Of a stretch of DNA of 64,000 bases, positions 23,917-36,351 are shown in pieces. Source of the stretch: Polytrichum commune (lineage: Eukaryota > Streptophyta > Polytrichopsida > Polytrichales > Polytrichaceae); the NCBI GenBank assembly GCA_950295325.1, contig OX485804.1:31556001-31620000 (forward strand), read 5' to 3'. The position numbers and the translations under genes were made by a program. How positions within the stretch are numbered: the stretch's first letter is position 1; each line of letters starts with the position of its first letter. Under the pieces are notes generated by a model, which ran no database searches, was not told where the DNA came from, and saw nothing but the letters and a program-made list of their open reading frames with translations.

Positions 23917-24125
23917 CTAGTGTACTACAAGACATGGTTTTAGAACACACTCCTTGTTTGACACAAAACAATCATCAGCACATGATCTCACTGACAAGAG
24001 TCGAATGCTAACTATGACTAGGGTAGAGCGGACTGCACACTTTGTCATTTGGTTCATGTGCTAATGACTGCCCATGTTAAATAGGAAGTGTGTTCTAGGA
24101 CCACGTTTCCTAGTGTTGCAACACC
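23917..24125. mobile_element. putative fold-back MITE
   Basis: Left CTAGTGTACTACAAGACATGG then TTTTAGAACACACTCC is roughly inverted at the right: GGAAGTGTGTTCTAGGACCACG then TTTCCTAGTGTTGCAAC. Arms are about 35-40 bp with several mismatches. No clear target duplication. Confidence 0.4.
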
Positions 24126-25089
24126 AAGAGTGATAGGGTGGCCATACGAACCAACATCATCCCCAGGAACAATTGTCACATGGGGCAGATATTGTCTACA
24201 ACATTGTTTGTGTCATTTTAGCATGCCTACTTTAGGGCCATTTGTTGCTCCCTGATAGCATGAGGAGTCCCTCTTGATAAGGAAAGTTCGTATCTTTCCA
24301 AAATGTACTACTGTCAATAAGGGATTTTTGTTCTACTCACAATATCTTCACTATATATGTATTGTATTGGCACACTTTTGCGCCGTTTGTTTCACTGCAT
24401 ACAACACAAAAAAAAACTCCTATCATGATGGAAACTCCCCCATAGTTGTGAGCCAATCACCGGTCCTTGTGTGGGCATGCTATTTGTGTCATGTACATCG
24501 TACTAGGTAGAGGGTTCTAAAACCGTCAATTTAAGTGTTGGATATGAATATCAAAATTAGATTGATAGAATTTTATGCAACTCCTTAGCAAATAAAAGGC
24601 AATTCCAACACATCAAAGTATGTCTTCTTTGGCTTCCGTATGCAAAAGCTATAAGGGCTCAAAGTTTTATTGACAAATTACCTAAAACCTATAGGGGGTC
24701 TATTGTTAAGGTGGCGGACATTCTTATCTACAATATGTATAATTTATTGTGCAAGATTTTAGGGTGGTGGCTCTAGGTAGGGTGTTGGTTTTACACCCTC
24801 TACCTTACTATTTGTGAAAGGTCTAAACTAGGTTGCTAGAGGTATTTCGTTTTCTAGCACCTAGCATGGGGGTATGGTAAAAACATGTCCCTACATGTAA
24901 ATTGCTAATTCATGCCTAATTAAACCTTCATTAGTCTAATTCAAGGATTGTGATCCCATACTAGGTGTTAATTGGCTTCTTAAAAAAATCTATGGTCTCT
25001 ACATAGCAATCGTAGTTTCAACCTCACCCTTGGTAATTGCTACGAGACATCATCCTTGCTAGAGGCTTAGAAAATGTCATGTCCTTTAA
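24126..25089. other. intergenic, no gene recognised
   Basis: AT-rich with no supported feature. Confidence 0.4.
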
Positions 25090-25490
25090 TTATCAATATG
25101 ACACTAGGTATTTATCATAATAAGTAACATTTTTTAGGTGAATGCTTTTTATGGTATGACATGTAGCGTAGTACATTGGAGTGCTTTGAGATGATAGTTT
25201 AAACTTCAGTATGCAATAAATACTATTGAGATTACTAATGCAATATACCTAAGTGTCGTGTGTTTGCACTTATGGTCAACTTGTTGACCATTGTGTAATG
25301 TAGGGAAGACTTTGTAACATTATTGAGCATGCTAATGCGAAGTCATTACTAAGCACCTTAATGCCTAGTTTCATGAGTTTGCACCGATGGTCAATTTCCT
25401 TTCATCATCAGTGCCCAATTAGTGAAACCTACACGTAGGCTTCATGAATAGGGGAAGTGATAATATTAGGCATGTGACGTTGAATACCAT
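25090..25490. mobile_element. TIR element, family R copy 3
   Basis: Shares AGATGATAG, TAGTATGCAA, CTAAGTGTCGTGTGTTTGCAC then TTATGGTCAA, TTGTAACATTATTGAGCAT and a GCATGTGAC end with copies at 3484-3985 and 14690-15374. Ends are decayed. Confidence 0.45.
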
Positions 25491-26402
25491 AAAGAATTGG
25501 TGTGGCCGCCCCTTGAATTAATAACCAAGAAGACACACCCACTTGGAGGACACGTGAAACCTCTCACGCATTCCACACCACCATGTTATCAAGTAGGCTT
25601 ATTCAGCATATCAACCGAAATTTAGGGTTTGCAAATCGGAGTTGTATTTCACATCAAACAGGTAAAATAACCATTCAAATGAATATAGGTAATATTCTCT
25701 TTTGGCAAACCCCAAAATTTTGAATCCATTGGAGTATAAAGGTAAATTATAAGCTATACAACCTGGAAGAACATTTGAATCAATGGACTGCCTTACACCT
25801 TTAGCAATCAAGTCCTTCGATTTTCTTTTAAGGCAATCTAAATTATAAATCATATTGCAGAGCAAAGCACGGCAGTAGATTTGGAAGAGCGGCCTCCTCA
25901 AGACTCACACGATTTGGAGGTCGGTCACTTTATGAGAACAAACTCCAAAATTCAGCAACAAAACAGGTGGAATTTTGGCATCCCTTGTGCTATGGAAAGG
26001 GGTCTCTGTACACCATCGTGAAGACATCACACATAACGTGACATACATGTCCCCCCCCCCCCCCTTGGATTTGGGGCGGTGCTTATATCCCTTATTTACG
26101 GCCAAGGTTAGACACCCACCTCTTTGAGTTGGACCTCCACCAACTAACATCACCCAAGGTGAAAACTCGATTAATTATATTTGAACATGTTTCTTCCTTC
26201 AAAATATAATCCTCCACCCCTCCATAATTTGCATCAGGAATTTAGAAAATGTACTTAAAATAAGCTAATAATAAATATATGAGGTTAAAGCTTTTACTTA
26301 ACTCACTTTGCCTCGGTCATATCGGCAGGGGACCAACTCAAAGAGGCGGGTGTCTAGCCCTAACCCTTATAACAATAATAAAAATATACCATGTGAACGC
26401 AA
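25491..26402. other. intergenic, no gene recognised
   Basis: Minus ORFs at 25611-25901 (96 aa) and 25905-26153 (82 aa) lack domains. A 14-nt C tract lies at 26051-26064. The word GGCCGCCCCTTGA at about 25505 resembles one arm of the hairpin at 46486. Confidence 0.4.
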
Positions 26403-26630
26403 TGATCGGGGAGAACCGGCTGCTAGTTACATATGAGCCGGTTGAGTTTGAGAAATAACCGGTGGAAGTTTAAAACTTCATGGAAATTACCGCTCACCTT
26501 AGATGAATCTCCGGAGTGTGCTTCAAACTACGAAAGAAAAACTAGAAGACCGCAACATTGGACCACTGGTTGGACTGGGAAGCACTCGGATTTTAATGGA
26601 TTATGCCCAAAAGTCTCCCGGGACACCGCG
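26403..26630. mobile_element. Mutator-type MITE, copy 2
   Basis: Begins TGATCGGGGAGAACCGGC and ends GGATTATGCCCAAAAGTCTC; the interior matches 21786-22010. The right terminus has mutated (CTCCCGGGACA), and a target duplication is not visible. Confidence 0.6.
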
Positions 26631-28266
26631 TGGATTTGATTGAAACTCCATATAAGTGGAGGCCATCGTGATTGTGGTGACACACACACACACACATACA
26701 AATATATCCGACCCTTGATTCCCTGCCGCCATGTTTGCATTATATCCTTATTTTTGCCATCTAAGGCGACCACATGTATTCGGTGCCCTTCCCGGGAACC
26801 ACGCATGCATCCCAAGTTTGCTTGGCTTCATTTTATCATTTCATCCATGAGGCTCCATTTGTGGAGCATTGCACTTGTTCTCATAAGCTCCACTTCGGAG
26901 GCGAATCACTCATGCCTCTTGTGTCCTCGCGAACCCAAAACCACCACGTCATCCAAAACGATCACCACTCTCATACATCGAGAGCTCCCAAAATGTGGTT
27001 GTGGTTACGTTATAGTGTTGGTTCTTAAGTATGCATATTTTTAAAGGTTTTCGAATATGCTATCCATTGTCACAATTTGCACGGTCAAATTTGCATTCTC
27101 GTCCACTTTCTCCAAAGTTTCTCATGTGGACAAGAAAGCCCTTGTGAGTTCAAAGCTATCAAGGGCGGGGGGGGGGGGGGGGTAAGAGATTCTCCAAATA
27201 ACAAAAAGGAATGATTTATTGGACAACTTGCATTCGAGGGTGGGTGGGTTTCTTTCGATGTGGCTATTGCCCAACCACTACACCCACCAAATCAAACATT
27301 ATTATAACAAGAAGTGCAAGCATTTCAAGTGATTGAAGGTCGACCATTTTTTTGTTGGAAAATTTCCAAGTAAAGAAAGGCAGGGTTAAATGCCGGCTTC
27401 CTCGTGTGATTAACCCCTCCATGCCAAAGGGGTAAGACATGTTAAATAAATCCAAGAACTTTGCAAGCAGGGCAAGGCCTACCCTAGGGGTAGGCACAGG
27501 CCAAAATGTAGAAAACCACGTGCAAGAAAATGTAGGGTGGATTTGATCAAGACATATAATTTTTATATTTTTCTTAGATATACGATAGCGTCCACTAAAT
27601 GTGAATTCAGGAATTATATATAATGCATAGTGTGGTTTAAGTTGTGGTATTTAAAAAAAAAAGATGTAAAGTAGCATAAATATAATTAAGTTTAGATTTT
27701 TTATTTATAGGTTCAACATAAATCATCTGCCATTAGTGGCATTGGATGAGAATTAGGCAAAATCTATGTAGGCATGTGTATGGATTTGTTGAAATGGTCG
27801 CCTTTGGATGAAAAGTACCGCCATCCGGCGATGGAAGGGTTGGCTGGTTTATTTAGGGTTTCTTGGGGGGTTCAAAAACCATACGCAATATGCTAAAATT
27901 TATAATATCATGGTTGGATGTGTGTAATGTGCAGAATAATATTTGTACGGTGTAATGTATGCGTAACGTATGTGTAGATTGTTCACATGAAATTTTTACT
28001 ACATATAAATAAGATAGGGTAATTATAATTATGCGACTCTAAAATTTATATATTATGATAGGGTGTTAGCTACTTATAGGGTGGAAAATATTCAGCAAAT
28101 GAAGGTAAATTACCCCCCCTCATTAAATAGGGGCTTCTTGCACATGTATACATAATTCAAATGTCGGTGCATCCCCCGTGAGCTTGTTACGCTTGATTCC
28201 CTCATGTGAGGCATGGGAGAGAAGCATTCATTCACTACTAAGATTATTGGTACTACATTATTTTAT
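26631..28266. other. intergenic, no gene recognised
   Basis: Plus frame 26640-27044 (134 aa) starts in a (CA)n run and shows no domain; an overlapping frame competes. A 16-nt G tract lies at 27167-27182. No gene called. Confidence 0.4.
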
Positions 28267-28460
28267 CTAATTAGTGTGGGTTACCATTTGGAGTTACATG
28301 TTGCTATGACTTTAACCGACATTGTAATTTTTTATCAAGTAACTTATATCATTTTTTTGGTGTGCATAATAACTACTTATATGTTATTTGGGTAAATATG
28401 ATAATGTCGATAAAAATTTATAGCTAGATGTAACTCTGAATAGTAACCCATACTAATTAG
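28267..28460. mobile_element. ~195-bp MITE, family T copy a
   Basis: Ends CTAATTAGTGTGGGTTACC then ATTTGGAGTTACAT; inverted ATGTAACTC then TGAATAGTAACCCATACTAATTAG. Terminal repeats about 33 bp with few mismatches. TA lies at both ends of the conserved GTGTG core. Confidence 0.75.
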
Positions 28461-29689
28461 ACAAAATAGTGTAGTTGCCCTTTTTTTCTTTTTCTTTTGT
28501 TAATTTGTTTTTTTACAAAGTTTTTACATATTATGGTCACTTTCACTACTATAGAAGCTCATAGCATTTATCCAGCCAACATTGAAAATGTTGTCATTTA
28601 GGTCATGTGCTATTGACCATGTTTATTTTCACACTTTTTTTGTGGTGAAACTATTATATCACAAACCACCCTGACACCTTGACCCCCTTCCTTTTGATTT
28701 TTGTATGGTGAATTTTCATTGAATTGTCTGATATTTTAGAAATGCCTACATAGTATGAAATTAATCAACGCTATTTTGGGGGTAGTGTGAATGTATCATT
28801 TCTACCTCACAAGCTTAAATTTGTGATTCTTGAACTTTGATATTAATGAATGAATAAAAAGGGCAGCATGTCAATGTACCCACCTGGCCTTTGGTTTTTG
28901 CATATACACATGCCACCTAAACATATAACAACGCCACATTTCCACACATTGGAGGGGCCACATGAGATCATTTTCATACATTTTCTCTTTTGTATTGAGC
29001 AAGTAACATGCACTACATTTATTCCAACTCCATCCAGTCAAGTTATGCACAACCATCACCTTGTTCTAAGGGGAAAAGAAAAAGGAAAAGGAAAAGGAAA
29101 AAAAGAAAAAAGAAACACCACCCAAATCGGGCATCATATTGTGAAAGATTTGGCTCCTAAAATTGGCTCCTATATTTGAGCAACACATGGAACCGCCTCC
29201 CCAAAAAAACAATGCCAACCTAACAAAAAATTCTACATGCTTGGAGTATGAGATTTTTATATGTTATTTTGGCCCACATGATAGTGGGAACCACCCTACA
29301 TCAATAGGTACTATTACATCCACGTAAATTGCCACCTAGTGGGTCACAAACCCTAGTAGAATATTAGGTGGCGACCTATTTTGGGTTGCTTGAGCATTTA
29401 AGGGTTAAGTCTTTCTTTCAATATGATTGTTATGTTGATATATTTAATTATTGTAAGCTCAAATTTTTGGCCATAGCTTGGCTTATAGGCTAAATTCTAA
29501 AAGTTAGTAAAAGTAAGAGGCAATAGGCAATTAGGAATTCATCCATAATGGATCAAGAGGCTATTGCTGCTCAAAGACAATTGCCATAACCGCCTCCTCC
29601 TCCCCTATGATAAGGAGGAAGTCTGGCATTAGAAAGGCACGTTGTTATCATTTGGTAGAAATATGACGTAGTCTCAACATTAACATTAG
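28461..29689. other. intergenic, no gene recognised
   Basis: Plus ORF 28850-29179 (109 aa) ends in a GGAAAA-type low-complexity run and overlaps a minus frame. No domain seen. Confidence 0.4.
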
Positions 29690-31260
29690 CAATAGTCTTA
29701 GTAGGCACAAGACTCATAGATTAAGTGAGGCCTTAGTCAAATTCCAAAGCATGAGGCTTGGAGGGATAGCCATCAATAGAAGAGTCGTGGGATTCGAACT
29801 CAATAATGTCTTGAAATCTTTGATAGTAAAGATTGAAAGTATTTTGAGCAATTGGCTTGATTACTTCTAAAGAAGATCGTGATATTGAATGTTTGTGTAT
29901 GAAGCTCGGAACATGTGCAGTAGGGTTTGCCAACATTGATGATGAGAAACAAATAGTCTAATGCAGTGAATGCAAGATTGAGTTCGGGCGAGTAGGCTTG
30001 GGTTAAGTTTGTATGAGAAAGAGAGTTCAAGGACAAGTGATTGGAGTTGGACATAGAGGAATATATGAGGGCAATCGGCCAAGTTGAACTCAGTCGAAGA
30101 AAAATCCTAAAGAGTCTGAGTGAATGACTCAGGTTAGGAGGTTGTGTCAAGTTACAAGAGCATGTGAGGCAATAGTCTATAAGAGGCCATTTAGTGACAG
30201 GATGAATTATCTTGAGAAGGAAATGATGGACACTAAAAGTTTGTCAAAAAGAAGGCAAGAAATGAATAATGTCAGTAAGAAGTATGCGAGACAATGAACT
30301 TAGAAAGAGACACTTAGCCCATGGGAGATAAGTGCAGGCAAGTCGCCGAGTAAGGAGAGATTGTAGCAATAATCTTGAGAGAATGATCGAGAGGACACTG
30401 AAGGACTATTTGTGGCGAAGTAAGAGGGCAATAATCGGCCGAGAGTAAGAACGGGTTAGGAAGTTCCTAAAGGGCCATATCCTAAGAGTAGACGGCGCAG
30501 GGCTTAGTTGCTGAGACCAAGCAATATAGAGAAGGATGTAGGGACCCAAGATGGGTAACATCTGAGAAGGGGAGGCGTCTAGTAGGCCATAGCCATGAAA
30601 ACTGTCTCGGTCACACAAAAATATTAGTTGAATAAGGTGATAAGTCTTTTACATAGAAGAAGGTTAATTGCATGTGTGCAGGATCAAGAAGCTAGGATTA
30701 AAGGTAGGCTATAGGTTGCCAGGACAATACATCCCAAGGAAGGAGGAGTTACCTTATTGGAGTAAGACTTTACCAAATATAAGTAATTTTTAGATCACAA
30801 CAGACTAAAGCTTTAATGAAAGGATATAGCCTAGATGTTGATGTATTGATTCTTTATTAATTGGTGGTTCATTGCCTGAGACAAGTTGCCAGATACCTGA
30901 AGATGAAGGTGGTGACCTCAGTTGTTTGAAGACAAATATGATGGTTGTAAGTTGATAAAGAGAACTTAATTTAAGAAGATTGCAAGTTCAGTTCATGGCA
31001 TTCTCAAAGCTATGCAGTTACTCAAAAGACATTACCCGGGACTTTGTCATGACAAATAGCCATTGACAGCTTGCCAAGCTATTGACCTCACGACTAAAAT
31101 TGGTCAGTCCATTAAAAATGATAGAAGCCCACAAGAGTGTAGGAATGAATCACTCACGACATAATAAACACCAACAAACTAGTAAGAGTGAACGAACCTA
31201 ATGAAAAAGGGAATAAAGAATGAGAAAAGTCATAAAATGTTATTAGATACCTGAATCCAA
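29690..31260. other. purine-biased segment of unknown content
   Basis: The plus strand is clearly richer in A and G than C and T over about 1.5 kb, unlike its neighbours. Minus ORFs at 29800-30150 (116 aa) and 30406-30618 (70 aa) are rich in Ser, Leu and Pro as this bias predicts and show no domain. Could be a decayed transcribed element. Confidence 0.35.
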
Positions 31261-32620
31261 TGTGACATTAACCCTTATAGACACTAGCTCAGTCTTCCTT
31301 GAGACCTAATTCCCGGGTTGTTGTTGTTTGAATATTTAAGTGATTACAAAACCCTTACTACAATTATCCCCACACGCAATTACACTCGACTAGTCTAGCG
31401 ATTTAATCTTATTGACTCCACATTATGAGTCTCAAAAGATTACATGCCCACGTGTTTAATTAAGACCACTTGTTTATGTTTATGGCTTAAGATTTTAAAG
31501 GACCCAATTTACAATTAGTCCAATTGTCAATTGCATTTTCAATTGGAGAATACACATACATAAAATAATTTATTGAAAGATTTAAACTTGTACAAATAAC
31601 TTACATGCATTGAATACTTGCATCTTATGATTGTTGTTATGACTATATTGTTATTTCCTCTATGTAGTAGATGGTTTCAATCTCATTAGCCAAGGAAGAT
31701 TTAACTTCAATACTTGTTGGGGCTTTGCATAAACTATCACATAGGCCATATTCAGGGGGGTGAACCTAATATAGCCCGTATAGTACCGCTTGGGTGTACA
31801 AAAGAGTAGTTAACAAAACTTTGGTTTACAAAATATCCATAAGGGATGGATATTGCTCCACCTAGCATTGTACAACTATATCCAAGTTGCTTTATGAAGG
31901 AGAGGTAATTGTACCATAAGCTCCTTCCTATCGGTTTCTCATATAAGGACTTTATTTCATCCAAGTATACCTCATACCCCAAAATATCATGGATATTCAT
32001 CCATGAACCAATATATCTTATCTCCTAGATGTCATATTTTAATGTTTATGTCAATAAAGAATGACTTATGAACATCAATACATGGAATGGTTTTTTTGTC
32101 CAATCATGTAGATTTTCTACATGGTTGACTAAATTTATGTTAGAAATGTATACAAATAGTATTTTCCGTGTACATGTAAGAAAATACTATCTACAACACG
32201 ATTGAATGTATAGTCTCCAGTTGGTAATGAAATCAATATATACATAGGGTTATAATAAGGGGTCCCGCATGCACATGGCTCCCACTTTCAATGAAGATAT
32301 CATTCCCTAGGAAGGCATATACATATACTTGGTTATTATGCTTCTAGTCCCATGATTTTATTTCCTAACACCTACCATCGGGGGTTCAATTAAAAAAAGC
32401 TCCTATAGATTTACTAATGATTCAACTGAATAAATCTTAGTAGATTAATCTAGAGTCTTTCATCCCAATTTAAGTATTGAATTATGTACTATTTGATGAT
32501 AAGAGAAATATGCCTCTTATAAGTCGTTTTTGATGCATCCCAATTTAATCTCACTAAACTTATCTGATGTCTTTGATCCCGATCTAAGGGATGATTTAGT
32601 TAAGTATAATAACATAAAAC
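31261..32620. other. intergenic, no gene recognised
   Basis: AT-rich; minus ORF 31752-32000 (82 aa) without domain. Confidence 0.4.
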
Positions 32621-32632
32621 TCTACATTAATA

Positions 32633-33003
32633 GATAGAAACTCCGGTCCCTTTTTAGCAAGGGGCCGGCGTGAATAAAGTGTCCGTTCGTAATGTCAATG
32701 ACCTGATGCCCACTGGACAAGGGGACATTGGGGCAATACTACTCTCCCCTTTCGAGGATGAGCACTATAGTGACACACTATACTAGTTCCTAGCTAGCCA
32801 CTAGTGCCTTGAAGATACCGGACATGGTATCCCCCCAAAGGGCTTTAAGGTACCCATACAACAAGGTCCAAGGACCCCCCCCCCCCCCACCATAGTTGGG
32901 TGGACTAAGGTGGTGAGCACCACGCCGGCATGAGGAATAGAACCCACAACCTCCTCATTGGGGGCCATGAGCCCTAATCACCAAGCCAAGGCCCGTGGTG
33001 CCT
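32633..33003 (-). mobile_element. tRNA-derived SINE
   Basis: On the minus strand the 5' part looks like a tRNA: an A-box-like TGGCTTGGTGATTA (32975-32988) and a B-box-like GGTTCTATTCC (32934-32944), spaced as in a tRNA gene. A ~300-bp body follows, ending GGAGTTTCTATC without a poly(A) tail. A 12-bp direct repeat TCTACATTAATA flanks the whole at 32621-32632 and 33004-33015, as target-primed insertion produces. A 14-nt C tract (32875-32888) lies in the body. No protein coded; mobilised by a LINE elsewhere (family knowledge). Confidence 0.75.
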
Positions 33004-33015
33004 TCTACATTAATA

Positions 33016-35330
33016 CTTAGTTCTTTCACCCTCCATGCCCCCACTTCAGCCTCCCCCTCAATAGATGAAGGTAAGGGCAAAACCCAGCATGCATGTTAGC
33101 AGATTGAATAGATAACTATCTGCTAAGATATCTTGCAATTCCCTTTGTATGTTCATGAGTTGATGTTCATTCTATGAATTAAGCATTTTTATTTGTAATT
33201 GGTTATCAAAGAAACGATTTAACGTTCAAATGTGTGCATAAAAGAGGATGAATTCAGTAAAAGTTGTTCCTGAAATAGTAAGACCCACAATAAAGATAAG
33301 AAATTGTGTACTAATTTGTAAGTGAACCTTGGATTGCCATAAGGATGTTCCATGGAATTGTTGCAGATGAACTTACCTCTCATACATCCAACAAAAATTT
33401 GTAACATAATATCTTGTTTAAAAAGTTAAAGTTTGTTTGACAAAAGAATGATACAAAGACTCGGCGGGGAAGGGAGGAGGGGGGATTTACCCCCTTTTAT
33501 TTAGTGGGAATATATGAGAACACAAGGCGTTTTTAGGGGAGGAGGGTATTATATTGGAGAAAGTAAATATTGTGGGCCCTATTATTATATACTTTTGTAA
33601 CATTCATTATTTCTGAGGACTCTATGGGTTGCTTAACTTGACACTTATTCTTCTTTTACATGGCATATAGTGGTTATAAATTATAGTTATGTTGATATCA
33701 TGTAAAATCTAACACTTACACATACAAGATCATTGTTCAAACATCAACACAACATGTACATAATTTAGCTTTCTAGTATGCACTCTATTCATTCAAAACA
33801 TACACACCTGAAAATAATGATAAAACGCTTGTGTTTGAAAAGAAAAACCATGCAAAAGCTTCCAAAAGTTGTGTTTGAAAACACAATTTCATACATACAT
33901 ATAGTAGTAGAACACAACTAGCCAACACCAATCACAAAGTTTGTTTAAGGTTTACACATTTAGATATGAAGCAATTTTTGTCATTGTTCAAGTTCAAGTG
34001 GCTAAAACCCCTCAATACACAACATTAAACTTTCTATGCTTGAGATAGAAAGTCTAAACCCTAACTCTAATCCCAACGCTCCAAACTATACAATATGTCA
34101 AAAACATTGCTGCAACCTCTGCCTAAAATCCTACCCAGAATAATTCAACGAGCAACTGGAGGTTTGAACTCCTACATTTCCTCAAACAAACCAATTCTGC
34201 AATTCATATATACATCATAGTAAGAATCACATAGGACATCTCGGAGAACCTTCAACTCAATGACACTCAAATAAGTTAATGGCTCAGACAAGAACCGCAA
34301 ATTCAAGTCACTTTGATAAGTGGTGGCTCTCCTTGAACCAACCCATGTTTTGCACATATTGGTTGCTCACGTACTCATTTGTTGTCACCCACAATGCCCC
34401 CTCCACTGCATGCCAGATCTCCAACGGGACTTGACTTCCTTCACTTCAAGACTCTCAATTAGAGCAAATGGTTTTTTTTCTCATCGGCACTAGTTTCATT
34501 CCTCATACTTAGTATTTGAATGTCTTTAACCACTAGTTCTTGATGCTTGATGGTCAAATGTGGTCAAGACAATAGACATCTCTTTAGAGGGTTGCGATTG
34601 AGGATAATCACTAAAGTAGACTCCCTTTTTTTGGCACCAATTTGGAATGTATGTTAGCCGTGAGATGACTTTTCAAAAAAATGGCAAAGGGGCTATAGGT
34701 TTTGTTCATGGAATGATCTCTAGTGATGGATGCAAACTCTTTACTACATCCACAAAATTATGGTTTGTAGACCTCAAGTGCCATTGGTGATCCTCTAAGG
34801 TTATTAGTTTCAAATCTTTCCTAAGGTTCTCTTTGGTCAACAAGCATCTAGCAATAACCTTGGCACTCACCAATGTGGACTTTAAGTCAAATGTCATATG
34901 TCACAGTGCTCTCACCACTAACTCTAGAACCATCAAGTGAAGGCAATGGCTAGTCAAAGTCATCGAGAGGGATAAATCTTGGATTTCAACTTCCTCTGCT
35001 ATGCATTCTACAATTTGTTGAAGTCAGAAACAAAATATAGGTCAACCACATGCATGTGCTTTTTGGATTCAAAGTTGGGACCAACTAGTGGCATAACACA
35101 TACACTAACTCTCAAAACTAAGTCAATGGCTTACTATGTCAATTTTCACACATAATGCCATGCAAAAAAACGGAACATATGAACTTCCACTTATGTAAGT
35201 TAATAGTCATAGTCTAGTACATCATTTCCAAAGTCTCATATTTATTTTAAAACTACACATGGAGAAACAATGATTATACATTTATTATATATGGTGAAAG
35301 GAACTATATACATTGACTCAGTTTTGTGAC
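33016..35330. other. intergenic, no gene recognised
   Basis: Several 60-aa minus frames lack domains. The element that contains the 35331-36351 transposase must end somewhere in the right part of this stretch, but no inverted repeat was found. Confidence 0.35.
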
Positions 35331-36351
35331 CTACATGTACCTAGAGATCAATAATTTGTCCACCCCTCCTTTAGAAGCTAAAACGACTTGGATACGATTG
35401 GGGATGCTATGATAAAACTTTTGACATTGCTCAGGAGTGATGGAATAGAAAGAATCTTGCACACACGCTCCCATCATCAAAAGCAATTCTTTGACTAGTG
35501 TTGGATGCTAATTTAAGTGCCCACACATGCTCCATTGGATTTAGGTTAGGTGATTAAAGAGGCCAAGTAAGTACATCAAAATTTTGCATCGACAACCATT
35601 GCTTGATTAATTTTGAAGTATGCTTAGGAACATTATCATGCTGAAATATGACACGAAAAGGGTTGAAATGGTGGCATTCAATTGTCTTCATGACCCCATC
35701 TTAAAGAATGCTAAAATACCGAGTTTGTGTAATGTTCCCTTTATCTTGCATGTGTAACCCATGCCACAGGTTGTCATACAACCCCAAACAAAAATTGCAC
35801 CACCTTCATGTTTATCTGTCTGATCACATGATGAGCTTGTAATTGAGATATTTCATCCCTCACCCAACACCAAACGCAACCATAGACTAAAATTGATTGA
35901 TATTAGTATCACTAAAAATCACCCTATACCAATCATGGATAGTCCAATCTTGATGACACTCAACAATTTTCAACATGCAACACAAATTCTTGGCCGTGAC
36001 CAACAACTTCTTTTGCTTCTGTAATGACCCTAGACCTACTTCATGAAGTGCTTGCCTCACTCTATTGGTGCACACTACGACATTTAAGTGCTCATTCAAA
36101 GCATTCCTCATGTCTACATCATTATCTAGTCCACCAATTGTGATGGCTCTTACACACACACATCGTTAAGCAGGGGTGATGCTTTTTGGGCGCCTTCCTC
36201 TTGAAGGCTCCACATGAGGAACACACTCTCTACAAATCCTAGAGCATGTAGATTGAGAGATACCCAACAATTTTGACACTTCATGTGCGCTACGTCCATG
36301 TTGCAACATGCCTAAAGCATTCAATCTTTTATCCTTTAGTAATGCTCGCAT
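35331..36351 (-). pseudogene. Tc1-like DD34E transposase, decayed
   Basis: Full-length relic of about 340 codons, the usual Tc1 size. From the N-terminus: a helix-turn-helix (RLNALGMLQHGRSAHEVSKL, then GISQSTCSRI); an Arg/Gly-rich linker (SRGRRPKS); the first catalytic Asp in VIFSDTNIN; a WGCMTTCGMG segment; the second Asp in FQHDNVPKHTS; the third acid in SPNLNPMEHVW. There are 34 residues between the second Asp and the Glu (counting one stop). The relic has an in-frame TAA at 35554-35556 and several frameshifts near 35880, 35790 and 35480. Starts at the ATG at 36351 and ends at the TAG at 35331. The FQHDN..KHTS and LNPMEHVW signatures are closer to animal/fungal Tc1 than to plant mariner (DD39D). 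Terminal repeats not found. Confidence 0.85.

Noticed and set aside
26640-27044. 134-aa plus ORF
   Set aside because: Begins in a CA microsatellite, has no recognisable domain and overlaps another open frame.
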